From Emydura subglobosa (Eukaryota; Chordata; Testudines; Chelidae), in NCBI GenBank assembly GCA_007922225.1, contig ML679956.1, positions 77,203,848 to 77,267,847 on the forward strand: a DNA stretch of 64,000 nucleotides, written 5' to 3'. Position 1 is the first letter of the stretch. Every line of letters begins with the position of its first letter. The notes beneath the pieces are model-generated. The model was given only the letters and a program-made list of their open reading frames with translations, was not told the DNA's origin and ran no database searches. A program made the translations under genes and the position numbers. Shown one piece after another: positions 19,487-30,640 of the stretch.

Positions 19487-19696
19487 ATTTATTAATTTAA
19501 TTGGGTCACCCCTGGTCATTTTGTTATGTAAAGGGGTAAATAACACTTCTCTGTTCCCTTTCTCCACACTATTCATTATTTTATACGCCTCTATTATAGT
19601 GTCCCATAGCTTAACAATACATACTATGTACTGGCTTGTCCAGCCACACAATGTACTGTGTTGTAGCCTGTTCCTATAAGGTACAGCGAAAATCAA
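19487..19696 (-). mobile_element. CR1-like LINE ORF fragment, antisense
   Basis: The minus-strand frame closing near 19,472 reads 'TIIEAYKIMNSVEKGNREV' and continues to 'RGDPIKL'. I recognise this as the segment just before the C terminus of a CR1/L3-type ORF2. Nucleotide words 'gggtcacccctggtcatttt' and 'ctccacactattcattattt' support it. It abuts the oppositely oriented CR1 that ends at 19,478. Confidence 0.7.
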
Positions 19697-20177
19697 ACAG
19701 AGCCATGTTAGGAAGTATCTTTGTGAAGAATATTTTTGTTCCTCTTGTCTTCATTACTCAACTATTACAATACTCAGTGTCTATCTTTATGGTAATTGAT
19801 AGTTTTAAAGGGTAAATTAATAAAGTTCCCATTGGATTCCTATAGAACATCTTGAAATTCAAATCCAAAAAGCACTGCAGATTAAGCATGTGCTTAACAT
19901 GCAAAAAAAGGTTACACAATGACAGCCAGGAGGAGGAGATGCAGGGGAAAGGCTGCTGAGCCTCAGACTGCCCTGCTGGACATGCAGGATCCCAGCCGGG
20001 ATGCATGAGGGTAGGTGGTGCTCATGTCTGAGTCTCACATCCAGTTCCTGACGCTCGGCGGGGCTGCTGCTCCTCCTGGGCTGAAAGCATGTTCTGTGGG
20101 GATGGAGCGTGCCCCGTGCAGGTGGTAGGAAGGCACTCTATGGGGATGGAGCATACTCAGTGCAGTTGGTGTATAGG
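19697..20177. other. No recognised feature
   Basis: Unique-looking sequence. An internal near repeat, 'tatggggatggagc' against 'tgtggggatggagcgtg', lies around 20,095-20,155. Confidence 0.4.
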
Positions 20178-20232
20178 TAGGGTGACCATACGTCCCGTTT
20201 TGGCCAGGACAGTCCCCTTTTTAAGGCCTAGA
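20178..20232 (+). mobile_element. Truncated GGTGACCATACGTCCCG element
   Basis: The left end 'tagggtgaccatacgtcccg' and 'ggacagtcccctttttaagg' is that of a short inverted-repeat family related in style to the GGTGACCAGA family. The right half is missing. Confidence 0.6.
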
Positions 20233-20340
20233 AGATGCAGTCATGGACCAGGGCCCCATCGTGCCAGGCTCTGTGCGCAGACAGAGAACAAAAAGATGTC
20301 CCCTGCAGGGGGCAGGGACCATCTTTTTGTTCTGACCAAA
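20233..20340 (+). repeat. MIR-like composite SINE fragment
   Basis: It has 'catggaccagggccccatcg', 'gcgcagacagagaaca' and 'aaaagatgtcccctgc' in the order seen at 34,395 and 63,190. A local inverted repeat, 'aacaaaaagatg' and 'catctttttgtt', surrounds the centre. Confidence 0.65.
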
Positions 20341-20388
20341 GTTTGCAATCCAAAGTGGACTTCTCAGTAAACCCGACGAAAGATTTCG

Positions 20389-20460
20389 ATCTATCTATCT
20401 ATCTAATCATCTCAAGGTTTTACAAGTATGTCTACCACGACAGTATCTGAGCATCTTCCA
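20389..20460 (+). repeat. ATCT array followed by a SINE-like motif
   Basis: About four ATCT units lead into 'gacagtatctgagcatcttc', which matches the motif after the arrays at 24,342 and 26,148. Confidence 0.7.
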
Positions 20461-22340
20461 TGGAAAGTAAACACAAAAAATTTCTCTCTTTCAGCCCTGC
20501 CAACAACAATAAGCTTAAAATGATCATAAGAGTTTGAATCACACATTCAATTGCTTTGCAAACTCATTGTAGTTTTGTGAGTGAGTAAATGGGTAGTTTG
20601 AGGGGTTCTCCAAAGGACAGCCTGAAGATACTGAGTGATATTTGGAGCTGGAAAAGAGGTTTGGGGCAGTTTTGTGGTCTCCATATGCAAATTTGTAACT
20701 AGCTGATTGATTAGGGCCGATGGAGCTCAAAAATATGTAACGTGGACTCTGGATTTTGCAGGACCGATAAACTTGTTACGTATTGCAAATGGCATCCTCT
20801 GAGCAGCTCTTTCCATCAGCTCTTAACAAGCTTCTTTTACCTTGTCCTATACTGGCTTAAACCAGGACTACCTGATATGCCCAGAGTTAGGGGCAAAACA
20901 TAGTTGTGCTGCCCTGGAGCAGCCTGGGTGGGAGATTGTGATTTAGGCATCTGCGGAGTATAAAAGATGCCCTAGCCGTGCCACCTTTCGCCCAGTGACG
21001 CCCAGAGGCCAGGAGTGGATGTGGGGTAGGAGCTGCTACACCAGCATTACACAAAGGAAAATCTTCAGTAGTATAGTGATACCAGCTTTATGCACCACAA
21101 GAATGATGCAAAGGAGCGGTAGCAGGACTAAGAATCCAGCCTGAAGGAGGACGAGAAAGACTCTGGAAAAATGAGACAGTAGGGCAATTGTATCTCAGGT
21201 AAATCTAATTTTAATTCGCCCAAAGTAGACACCCCAATTTACAAATTACTGTCCTGCAAGAGGTCCTGTATTCCCTATTTAGTTACCATATAAACAGGAC
21301 TCTTGGGATAAGGTGGGAACGTATCAACAACAACCCTTTCTTCTACATTCACATTTTGGGTTGAACTCCTCTGGTTTTGGTTTGCAAAATCCCTTTGCGT
21401 TTCCAAAAAAAGAGGCTCCCACGCTGTCTGAAATGCTTTTCTATTACTGGAAGGAACATTGTGGACAAAAGTGTTTGGGTGGTCAAATATAGATTATTCA
21501 CCTTGGAAGGAACCAGGGTTGTTATTTTTTGTCTGTTTCATAAGAGATTCAATCTTCGAAGCTCTCTCCCACTGCTGTGAGGCTGAATTCATGGGCTGTC
21601 TGGAATTTAATTGTGGGGTAAAATAAAACATTCTTCCTGGAAAAAGAGATGACGAGGTGGAGTAGTGGAGCCGGTTGACCAGAAAGGCAAACAAAATCAG
21701 CCACGGACATTTATTAGCATTTAAAATAGTGTCTTGGAGAGTAATGGGTGTACGTGTGTGTTTGCGGGAGAGAGGGGTTTACATAATGGACTGTTTGGAG
21801 GAGGGAATAGCTTCCAGTCAGGTTGGACAAACAAGGCCAAGATGTAGCCTGTAATTTTCGTAATGAGTGAATTTGGAACAGGAGATTTGGGATCGGAGGT
21901 AAACTAAGAGAATGACATCATGCCAAGGGAATGGAAGAGATCCACTTGGGAATATGAGTCAGCTGACAGAGTCAATCCTTTTCACCTAACAAAAAGGAGT
22001 TTTGATTCGGGCCAGTCAAAAAATGGAGAGCGAGGGAGGGTTCCCTATGGAAAATTTTGACAAAAATAAAAACAATCCTGATTTTACGTGAACTTGATTA
22101 GATCAAATTGGAATCCCATGAATTTTCATCCCAAAGTTCACCCCAAATTTAACCTTTTATGAAGTTGGGGAAAAAAAGTTACTTCTCTTGGTTGTTTTCT
22201 GCACTTCTGGCCGGAACTACAGCAGAAAATGCTAAGATTGTTATGCTGGGAAGTGTTAATGGCTGCCAACAAGTGGTCTGTGAGCAATAGACAACCAATG
22301 TTATTTCTATCACTGTAATGCCTAGAAACCTCCAAGATCA
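20461..22340. other. No recognised feature
   Basis: Mostly unique sequence. A weak 'ggaaaattttgacaaaaat' at 22,048-22,066 could be a remnant of the AAAATTTT family. Frames stay below 70 codons. Confidence 0.4.
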
Positions 22341-22344
22341 CAGC

Positions 22345-22527
22345 CTCCTTGTGCTAGGTATTGCACATAAACATCGTAAGAGACAATCCCTACCCATAAC
22401 TGTTAAAGGAAGAAAGTGTTGTTATCCCCATTTTCCATCTGGGGAACTGAGGCACAGAGAGATCAAATGATCAACAAATCTGTGCCAGAGCTTGGAACTG
22501 AAACAGACTCCTTGACTCACAGTAAAA
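22345..22527 (-). repeat. MIR-like composite SINE, antisense
   Basis: The order 'ccttgtgctaggtattgcac', 'agacaatccctaccc', 'atccccattttcc', 'ggggaactgaggcacagaga' and 'ctgtgccagagcttggaact' shows the short 'gctgtacaaac' motif continuous with an antisense MIR core. This links the two repeat segments into one composite. Confidence 0.82.
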
Positions 22528-23830
22528 TGACTTGATCATACTTCGTCCTGGTCATCTGGCCCACCAAAAGCAGGGAAGTACTGAAAATTTCACCCAGGAG
22601 GTTTCCTATCTCAGTTTTTCAGACCCCAGAGACTGGATGAGGTTGAGATTTAGGGTGTATCCAAATTTGTGGTTTCTTTCCCTAAGCAGCCAAATTCAGC
22701 ACCTTTGGAGATTCGTCCTCCACTTCGGGGAAAGGAATGTGACCTTCCTTTAGGTTTGTAAAGCACTATGGAAATTGATGATGCCATTAAATATGAGGCT
22801 AAAGTCAGCAAGAGGGTCACCATTTGCCGAGAATCCGTCTGCATGTGGGAGTGAGGCTGCCCCTAATAAAGATGGGTGCCACCTCCCACTGTTTTCAGTG
22901 AGACTGAAGCCATGCCAACAGGCAAAATGGCCACTACTTCACGGTTTAGGAGGCTAGGTAGGACACTATTAAGAGACTGGGACGGTGAGGAACTGCACAG
23001 ACCCTGTTTATGGTGCGTGAGGAGACTGAAAGGGGAGCAGAGGAATGGGGGTCAGGAGGCAGAAAAAGGGGTGAAGAGGGACATGGGGGAAGGTAGGAAA
23101 CCCTGAGGAGGTGCAGGTGGATATAGGGGTGGGCAGGAGGAGACTAAAGGGAACCGGGTAATGTGAGGAACTGGAGGGAAACTAGGAGTGTGTGTGTGCA
23201 GAAGATAGTCATGGGGATGGGAGATGGAGGCAATTGGATGATACTTATCCCATCCTGGGGGTGGTGCTGGAGAAGAGGAGTCCCCTCTGAGTAGCTAGGG
23301 AGAAGGACACATTTTTTGCATGTGTATTTAAGGCTAGATTTTGCCTCTTAAAAGCTCACACGCTTTGGGGACAGGAGACTTCCCCCTTCAAGCTTCCCAG
23401 ACCGGAAGGTAAACAACCTCACTAACTCACAGTTGTTATTTTAGTAAATCTTGTGAGGCGTAAGCAAATCTCGTGATTTTGCGAGCGGGGAGGTGAGTCT
23501 GACTCGTCATTTTGGAATATGTGGGGTTGGCAATACCCCCACTAGTGACTTGGCGTGTCTCAAGGTTTGGGTGCCCACCCTGAGTCACCTTAAAAGGCAT
23601 CAGATTTTCAGAGGGCCAATGCTCTGCATTTCCTGAAAAGCAGGCAGGCCCCTTTAAGACATTTTCAATTAAGCCACTAAAAACTGATGCCCTCTGTTCC
23701 CCACCTACCTCCCCTCAAATCCTTCATCCCTTTGGAAAATCTTGGCCATACATGCTCTGGGTTTTTTGTTTGTTTGTTTTGCTTGCTTGGGTTTTTTTGG
23801 TTTTTGTAATTGTGAAATGCACATTACTAA
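22528..23830. other. No recognised feature
   Basis: Unique-looking sequence that is purine-rich between 23,020 and 23,300. A TTTG-rich low-complexity stretch lies at 23,760-23,808. Confidence 0.4.
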
Positions 23831-23834
23831 CTCA

Positions 23835-23955
23835 GAGGCCAAGTCTGACTCTGATTTCAGTTATACTGGAGTAACCAGTATGAATCAGGAGTAAAACCCC
23901 TGAAGCCTGATTTACACAGGCAAAGTGCAATCCAGTTACTCTAGTGCAAAAGCAG
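23835..23955. repeat. Hairpin repeat related to the GATTTACAC/AGTTATAC type
   Basis: The words 'gatttcagttatactggagt' and 'cctgatttacacaggcaaag' lie around a centre with 'ggagtaaaacccc'. They match the internal words of the GATCTGGCCC hairpins elsewhere. Confidence 0.45.
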
Positions 23956-24341
23956 CGTGAGCACGGGGCCTGCAGCCTATTCTTTTACTTTACTCTTAAT
24001 GTGTCTCTCTGCTCGTTTGTTCTCCCGGATCCGATGAAGTGAAGTGAAAAGAATGAGTCCCTGCAAACTGTGCCGTCCCCGTGGGTAAATAGATCTTTCT
24101 CCCTTTCCCAGAGTTACAGTGTTGCATGCCAGCATTAACAATTATCTGGTGATGCTGACATTTCATTGTACTTGCCTCCACTTCACAAGACGGTTGTATT
24201 CAAAAGCGAGTCTGAGAAGATGCTGCCAGAATAACCCTTTGCTTCCCCTCCTGTCTGATTTCCCGTATTCTCCTCAACCTTTCTGCTTGTTTCCCTCCGC
24301 TCTCTCATCTTTCCTTCTCCCCCAGTCCACCCTCGGCCACC
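23956..24341. other. No recognised feature
   Basis: Unique-looking, pyrimidine-rich towards its end. Confidence 0.4.
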
Positions 24342-24470
24342 TCAGTCTATCCATCTATTGATCTGTCTCTCTAGGGTTCGCAGTGCTGTCCATCACCATA
24401 GAATCTGAGCACCTTCCACGTAGACCAGCAATAGCCAAGTCCCCAGTGGACTTCTAGCTCTTCTACTCTC
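24342..24470 (+). repeat. Degenerate TCTATC tract followed by a SINE-like motif
   Basis: The tract 'tctatccatctattgatctg' precedes 'gtccatcaccatagaatctg' and 'agcaccttccac'. The motif and its downstream words parallel 26,186-26,276. Confidence 0.6.
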
Positions 24471-25640
24471 TCTTTTTGGATTAAGAAATGTACTTTCCCT
24501 TTGTTAATCTTTCCGCTACTTTGAAGGTGGGTGTTGCTCTCCTTTACACTCCCTCTGCTTTGCCGCCAGCTTTCTGGGACCACCCAAGAGGCAGCATTCC
24601 AGGAACAGTCTCGTGGAGGGCTCTACGAAACCCCCACAGCTGCACCGCCCCGGGAGCCTTCTCCTGCAGAAGAGGAGAGTTCTGCCTTTGCAGCGTGCTG
24701 AGCCTTCCTCTTCCCCATCCTTGTGGGACCCTCTCCGGGAGGCTGCTGCAGGCGAACCAGCTGGGCTCCTTCAGATTCTCCTCACCTGCCAGCCCCCTGA
24801 GGCATGAAACTCGTGCTGGTTTCTCACCTGTGCCATCTCCCCCTCCCCCCGCCCCGCTCATCCCTCTAGGGGCGTTGGAGGCAGGAAAGCTCCTGCCAGC
24901 CCAGTTCCAGCTGTCCAAGAACTGAACAACAAAGCAGATGCAATGAACATCTGTGCCCCCCATCTTCTTTGGATCCTTCAATATTTGTGCAAAACCCAGG
25001 GATTTCCTCCATCTTCTTCCATTTACCCACGCTGGGGGAAAATGGGTTCAGCAGAGAGGGCTATTGCTTCCCTATTTAGCATATGCAGCTCATAGCTTCA
25101 CTGGCCTTTCTGAGCCACATCCCATTACAAAGCGGCATTGAATTTGCTCTCCCTTGAGGCTCTTTTGGCACTGGCAATCCCTGGGGCTTTCCTGCCCACT
25201 GTCTATTGATTTGGGTTGTCACTGGCTGCCCATGTTTCCCACTTCTCCAGGCCCCATTGTGCGAGGTCTCTGCCCTCCCTGACTCCTGCAGCACTTTCCG
25301 GTTCAGTACAATTAGTGAATGTTTATTCATGTGATTTTCATTCCCGTTTGCGGGTCTTTAATGAGGATGTTAAGTAAGGCTGAACTCCACACGGATCCCT
25401 GAGTTATTCCACAAACCACCTTTCCGTAACTTTGTAAAACTGTTCATGATTCATTACCCTTCACTCTTTGTTAGAAGTACTTCAGTTAATGTTCAGTCTG
25501 CATGGCTGCCCATAGCCGGGCTGCTTTTAATGTTGCAAGAAAGATTTCATGAGACATTTTCTCACATGCTGTACTAGCATCCAGATATTATATATCACTG
25601 CATTCATTTTAATTTAGTCATTCTTTTGAAAAGACAACAA
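24471..25640. other. No recognised feature
   Basis: Two 145-codon frames overlap almost completely on opposite strands (24,488-24,925 and 24,544-24,981). Both are proline- and serine-rich and without domains. I treat them as chance frames in GC-rich sequence. Confidence 0.4.
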
Positions 25641-25768
25641 GGGCCCAATTACCCTCTAGACACTTACTTCAGTGCAAAGTGAGTACAAAGCATCACCAGT
25701 TCAGAATGGGAGCATTTCACGCCCATTTTTGCACTAGTGTAATTGCAGGACAAAGAATCAGGCCCTAT
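25641..25768. repeat. Hairpin repeat
   Basis: The ends 'gggcccaattaccct' and 'aatcaggccct' and the arms 'cttcagtgcaaagtg' and 'tttttgcactagtg' pair imperfectly around 'cagttcagaatgggagc'. Confidence 0.5.
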
Positions 25769-25821
25769 GTGTGTCTGTTCTTTATAAATTCATGGTCTTT
25801 ATAGCTTTTAGGTTCATGATA

Positions 25822-25888
25822 TTCTAGGAAATTAATTATGATGGTCCATGTTTCTTCTAGGAAATTAATTAAGTATGATGGTCCATGT
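25822..25888 (+). repeat. Direct tandem duplication of about 33 bp
   Basis: The unit 'ttctaggaaattaatta' plus 'atgatggtccatgt' occurs at 25,822-25,851 and again at 25,855-25,888. The second copy has a three- to four-base insertion. Confidence 0.9.
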
Positions 25889-25898
25889 ATGTCCCTAG

Positions 25899-25970
25899 TG
25901 TAAGCGGTGTAATTCCATTTCCATCAGTGGAGCTGGAACTTTTTACATTAGGATTGAATTTGGCCTAAAG
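25899..25970. repeat. Hairpin repeat
   Basis: The words 'agtgtaagcggtgtaattcc' and 'ggaactttttacattagg' flank 'ccatcagtggagct'. The layout is that of the GATCTGGCCC hairpins with eroded ends. Confidence 0.45.
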
Positions 25971-26147
25971 ATTCAAAGAAAAAAAAAAGATGTTACAGTT
26001 TTTCTTAAAAAAAAACAAAACAAACAACTCTATTTATTAGTTTGTGGGGAAGAGTGGAGACAAAAGAGAAGCAATTTTGATTCCTGAACATAGGGTGTCT
26101 CTGTGAGCATATGCATGTGAAAGAAAGAGAAAGATATAGCTGTTAGC
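25971..26147. other. A-rich low-complexity stretch
   Basis: Two A runs occur near 25,979-25,988 and 26,006-26,015. Nothing else is recognised. Confidence 0.5.
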
Positions 26148-26179
<32 letters not shown>

Positions 26180-26276
26180 TCCCTGCTGCCCATCACCATA
26201 GTATCCCAGTGCCTTCTACACTAGGCTGGCCGTAACAAGATCTCTAGCGGATGTCATGTAGTATCTGGTTCTTCTC
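26148..26276 (+). repeat. TTTC array followed by a SINE-like motif
   Basis: Eight TTTC units (26,148-26,181) are followed by 'gcccatcaccatagtatccc' and 'agtgccttctacac'. The same arrangement of tetranucleotide array then motif occurs at 17,989, 20,389 and 24,342. Confidence 0.75.
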
Positions 26277-27115
26277 CATTTCTGAGTTATGGAAACTCTG
26301 TTTATTTATGTACTGAATAGTGACCTGAATTCTCACCTCCTTTCCACCCATGCAACCGCAGTGAAGGCTGCAGAGTTTCCCAGTTATAACTGAGAGCAGC
26401 AGTCGACCCTTAAAGTGCCGTTCCAGTTGGAAAACTATGTACAAAAGTATGACTGTGTAAAATGGCGCCTTGTGACTCAACCTCTTTGAGCATCTTCACG
26501 TGACATCTGCTTTACGGCCATTGCTGTTTGCCCCGCTGAGCTAATTCAGCAATGGGAGAATGAGATGGAGTTTATTCTGCCCTACATTCCATCAGGGTAT
26601 CTGTCAGCTATGTTCTGATGAACTGTCTTTGATAAAGGAGATGGTACGAGAGGAATGAAGTGTGCATGGGAATTCATTTTCTGATCCAAGACCGATGGGC
26701 TGGCAGACAGAAAACTCCTCTATTGACTTGTGACCCAAGATTTGCTCTGGAAGTCACTTAGATAGAGTAAATATGTGCAAGCGGGGGGATGGTCCCGCTA
26801 TTGTGGGGAACTTGCCTGGCTTATACACTTCCCCAATCAGATAGCAGAAGGGGCTGAATCCTTGCTCCAATTCCCTTTACACAGAGGCCTGCCTGACAGT
26901 GAGGACTCCCCTTCCACTCTCCAATGTGGAAAAGACTTTGTAACTCCAATAAGGTGAGGCCCAGGGTTCCTGGGAGGCTTAACCCCCAGTCTTGTTGTGG
27001 TCACTGAGAACAGGGGCAGGGCTGTCCCATTCCGGGGTACTCTCTTCGCACCGGATGCTTCTTTGACCCCCCGATCACCGCGTTACATGCAAACCACATA
27101 CAACGTACTAAACAG
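26277..27115. other. No recognised feature
   Basis: Unique-looking sequence with no supported frame. Confidence 0.4.
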
Positions 27116-27117
27116 CA

Positions 27118-27437
27118 ACTAATAAAACATCATAACTAGATCTGCTGGCAATGCTCCTACTAATGCAGCCCAATATGCCGTTAGCCTTCTTGGCAACCAG
27201 GGCACACTGCTGACTCATATCCAGCTTCTTGTCCGCTGTAACCCCCAAGTCCTTTTCTGCAGAACTGCTGCCTGGCCTGTCGGTCCCCAGTCTGTAGCTG
27301 TGCATGGGATTTTTCCATTGTAAGAGCAGGACTCTGCACTTGTCCTTGCTGAACCTCATCAGATTTCTTTTGGCCCAATCCTCCAATTTGTGTAGGTCAC
27401 TCCGGATCCTATCCCTGCCCTCCAGCGTATCTGCCAC
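27118..27437 (-). pseudogene. CR1 LINE ORF2 C-terminal fragment, antisense
   Basis: The minus-strand frame of 109 codons reads '[17 protein letters not shown]', then '[19 protein letters not shown]', '[14 protein letters not shown]' and 'SRSIASR'. These are the conserved residues after the reverse-transcriptase catalytic box of CR1 ORF2. The frame is open across this stretch, although the element lacks its 5' part and its 3' tail. It resembles the sense copy at 44,250 and the antisense copy at 52,300-52,520. Confidence 0.92.
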
Positions 27438-28190
27438 TCACCCCAATGCAGCTGAGCTTTCATGGGCACACTTTGAATGCCAGACATTGGACAACGATTC
27501 AGGATTTCAGCTTTGGGAATCTTGTCCTACCATTTGACCCTTTCAGCTGATCTAAGACAGCATACGTGGAGCTGATCAAGCTTCCTGAAGCAGTAGCGAT
27601 ATCTTGTCCACATCTAACAGCCGTATAGCATGACTGTCCAGTAGCCGTTTTGCTTAGTACACAAACACAGGCAAAGTGTTAAGTACTTTTTTTTATACAC
27701 AAGATGACGCTCTACTTTTATCAACACCCCCTCCTCTAATTTCTTATGTAATAATAATGAATAATGTTTATGACCAAATATGAAATTCTGCATTACACAC
27801 TAGATGATATAACATGTTTCTTTACTAATTAGCAATAAAAAACCCTATTAATTTTATCTAAGACATGAACGTTCCTTGTTTTCCCTGATTGCATTTTCAT
27901 TGTCCTGCATCCAAGTCAGGGACATTCAAGGACATTCCAAAAACCGAAGAACAATAATATCTCAATAGCCAGAAGGTTTTGTTTGCATGTCTTCCCAAAT
28001 GGGTTATTCAAACGTCCTATTAACAAAACTAAAAACTAGGCCGACATTATACATTTGCTCATATATTACTAGCCAATATACAGTCCATTAAATACTTGTA
28101 GGCCCTCACCACCTTACATGAGGTGGGTTCTCTTCATGTCTTTACAGATGGATGAGGCCTTAGTACATCACCTCTACCTTCTTACTGCCA
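27438..28190. other. No recognised feature
   Basis: AT-rich unique-looking sequence. Confidence 0.4.
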
Positions 28191-28194
28191 GCTC

Positions 28195-28445
28195 AGAACT
28201 GCTCCTCATCCCATAATTTCCAGTGCTTTGCTAAATTTAATGGCCCCACCAATGGGGCTCTTCTACTGGGAGATTATTCTACAGTCTAATCAATCACACC
28301 ATTAGAAAGATCATTCTGAAATGCTGCCTTGTTTTGTCTTGTCCTAATTTCACCCTGTTACTCACTGATATCCTCTTTGTAGCCTTAAATTGCTTGTAGC
28401 CGTTTACCACACTCCCCCTCACTTAGCTGTTGCTTAACCATATAT
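28195..28445 (-). mobile_element. Possible old CR1/L3-type LINE fragment, antisense
   Basis: The words 'tacagtctaatcaatcacac', 'cattagaaagatcattctga' and 'ttaaattgcttgtagcc' resemble antisense CR1/L3 sequence just upstream of the tail. Divergence is high and no frame survives. Confidence 0.38.
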
Positions 28446-29635
28446 TTAAGTCTTTGGAGCTGAGATTTTCAAATGAGACTAAGGGTGTTAGGCATCCACT
28501 GTCTATTGATTTTCAGTAGACCTGGACACTCATTTCCCTTTGGAACTCCAATCTTAATCTGTCCTTCCACCCTCTGAATCAGTTTCCGGGCTCTTCTGTG
28601 AATAATCCTATCTGGTTTGCTGACAAGGCCCATTTTGCTGCTCCATCATTGCAATTCACTTGATGGCTGCCAAAATAGAAATAAAACCCAGTCCTTTCTC
28701 TCATACCTAGTGGGGAGCCCTATAAAGAATCCTTCATTACTAAGCTTGCAGCTGCCAGCGATTGTCTTTAATAACTCTCTCTTTCTGAGACGTATTATGG
28801 CTGGCAAACGAGCATTGTTCAAGATGTGAAATCCCCCGCTAAATAGCACACACCAGCGAAACATCTTTTATTTATGCAACTGTTACCCAGCTGTAAAGAG
28901 ACCACAAGCACGTCAATGCGATGCCTCTAATCACAGCATCTCCTGGTGTGATTGCCTATAAATTTAGATGTAAACAGTCTCAAATGCTGAACATGTCCGT
29001 TGCCCGCCAAGCTCCGCTACTGTTCGTCCTTCCTTTCTGAAAAAGGAGGGCAACCCGTCTGCTTGCATCTCTTCACATTGTGAGAGTGTCTGGTGACGAT
29101 TAACCGTACGTATTCAACATTCTCAAGAACGGCGGAACAACAGCCGTCAAACACAGCATCATGGGGGGAACTTGGAGAAGGCAGCCACCAGTTCAAGTCA
29201 TGAAAAGGTGGTTGAGAGACACATAGGAGATTAATTCTCCATGGAGATAAATTCTCTGTTGTCACAAGTCCATGGAGGCCCATGAATTTACACTAGCAAA
29301 GAATTTGTCCCTTAGGGTCTCCTGCAAAGAAACTTCATGTGAATTTCTTTTGGGGCTGGTCGAAGGTGCCGGTGTATTTAATCTCAGAGGAAGGGAACAG
29401 ATCAGATCTGCTTCATCCCTCCAGAAAAAAGGCTTCATTTTAGGAGAAGCAAAAAGATCATCTCCTCAGAAAACAGACTGGGGTCAACTAAAATCAAAAG
29501 CAGTGGCCAAAGTTGCATTAGGAAAGACCATGAGGGAACACTGAGCAAGAAACCTCCCGAAACAAAGATCAACTAAATTGGGGGAGACAAAGAAAAAAAA
29601 TTAGGTACAGGAGTGGGGTAATAGGGTAGAAGGCT
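28446..29635. other. Unique block, possible conserved non-coding DNA
   Basis: From about 28,580 to 29,150 the sequence lacks repeat signatures and has balanced composition. There is a half hairpin word near 28,455-28,530. No frame above 90 codons exists and none has a domain. I cannot measure conservation. Confidence 0.35.
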
Positions 29636-29639
29636 TGTC

Positions 29640-29812
29640 CAGTGGTTAGGATGTAGCCTGGGACCCAGTTTCACTTCCCTGACTTCCTTTGAGACCTTGG
29701 GCAAGTTGCTGAACTTCTCTGTGCCTCAGTTCCCCGTCAGTACCATGGAGATAATATCCCTGCCCAACCTCAGAGGGATGTCAGGAGGATAAATGCATTG
29801 CAGATTGTGAGG
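29640..29812 (+). repeat. MIR-like SINE, sense
   Basis: The order 'tccagtggttaggatgtag', 'gagaccttgggcaagttgct', 'ctctgtgcctcagttcccc', 'catggagataatatccc' and 'caggaggataaatgcattg' covers most of a MIR, including the tRNA-like start. Confidence 0.85.
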
Positions 29813-29814
29813 GG

Positions 29815-30565
29815 CTGTGAGAGGGTGTGTTCCCCATACTGGCCCTGAGAGGGTTGAATTAGGCCAGGCAGGTCCAATGAAACAATTAAGCAGCAAGTTG
29901 GGAAGAGATTTAGGCTGCGAAGGGGCCACGAATAGGAAGCAGACTCAGGTGGACAGGAACAGGAGGGGCCTGTATAAAGCCCAGGAGCTGAGAGCAGGAA
30001 GAGGGCTGCAGGGAGGAGTTTGCAATCACTCCCTGGGTGAAGGGAGATGTGCTGGGACTATAGAGGGTAGCTCATATTTATTCCCTGAAGGGAGGGAGTT
30101 GGGAGGCTGGCAAATGCAAGGAGTGGGGAAGCCAGGAAGGTAGGAGAAGGCTCAGGGCAAAATCAGCAAGGAATAGGAGTGCAGACCTTGGCTGCTGATG
30201 AGACGGTCCATGAGCTGGAACCCAGAGAAGAGGAGGTCCCAAGTTCCCCTACCTGCCAGGGGGGACATGGCCCAGACCAGACAGCAGACTGCCTGGGACA
30301 ATTTGTTCTGGAAAGACTTTGTTACCCTCCCCTCCAGAAGGGGAAACCATCTGGGGTCTTGGGTGGAGGGCCGAGGAGGAAGAGGAGGCTGCGGATCCTG
30401 GAGCAAGAGGGGTGCGAGGATGACGGGAGAGACACCGCCAGGTGCGGGCACAACGCCTGGCAGAGATAATCTCCAGGATGGACAGCAGGCGGTGCCACCA
30501 GCAGTGAGTCCCCTCACCACAGGGGCTCAGGTACTATGGTCACGCGGGCCAGAGATGTGCAAAAA
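29815..30565 (+). mobile_element. LTR-like element with TATA box, sense
   Basis: It opens with 'gagagggtgtgttccccata' and 'gttgaattaggccaggcagg'. A TATAAA lies at 29,973-29,978 inside 'ggggcctgtataaagc'. The antisense copy at 61,430-62,025 has the same words in the same order (gaattaggccagg, gcctgtataaagcc, attccctggg). Paired promoter-like copies of one family suggest solo LTRs. The 96- to 127-codon frames inside overlap in two frames and contain no gag or pol motif. The family name is unknown to me. Confidence 0.55.
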
Positions 30566-30589
30566 AAGAAGGTTCCTATAATAAGGGAT

Positions 30590-30640
30590 CTGAAGAGGGG
30601 ACACTGAGCAGAAAACCCCGACAGAGCAAAACGTCTGGCC
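30590..30640. repeat. Fragment shared with 2,274-2,308
   Basis: The words 'ctgaagaggggacactgagc' and 'agaaaaccccgacag' match the segment next to the Tx1-like ORF at 2,274. It is probably the tail of the same LINE family. Confidence 0.5.

Noticed and set aside
24488..24981. Two 145-codon frames on opposite strands
   Set aside because: They cover the same GC-rich bases in opposite directions, are proline- and serine-rich, and match no family. Mutual shadowing is the simplest explanation.
30152..30581. Three overlapping frames of 96-127 codons
   Set aside because: They lie inside an LTR-like repeat in different phases and strands and contain no gag, protease or polymerase motif.
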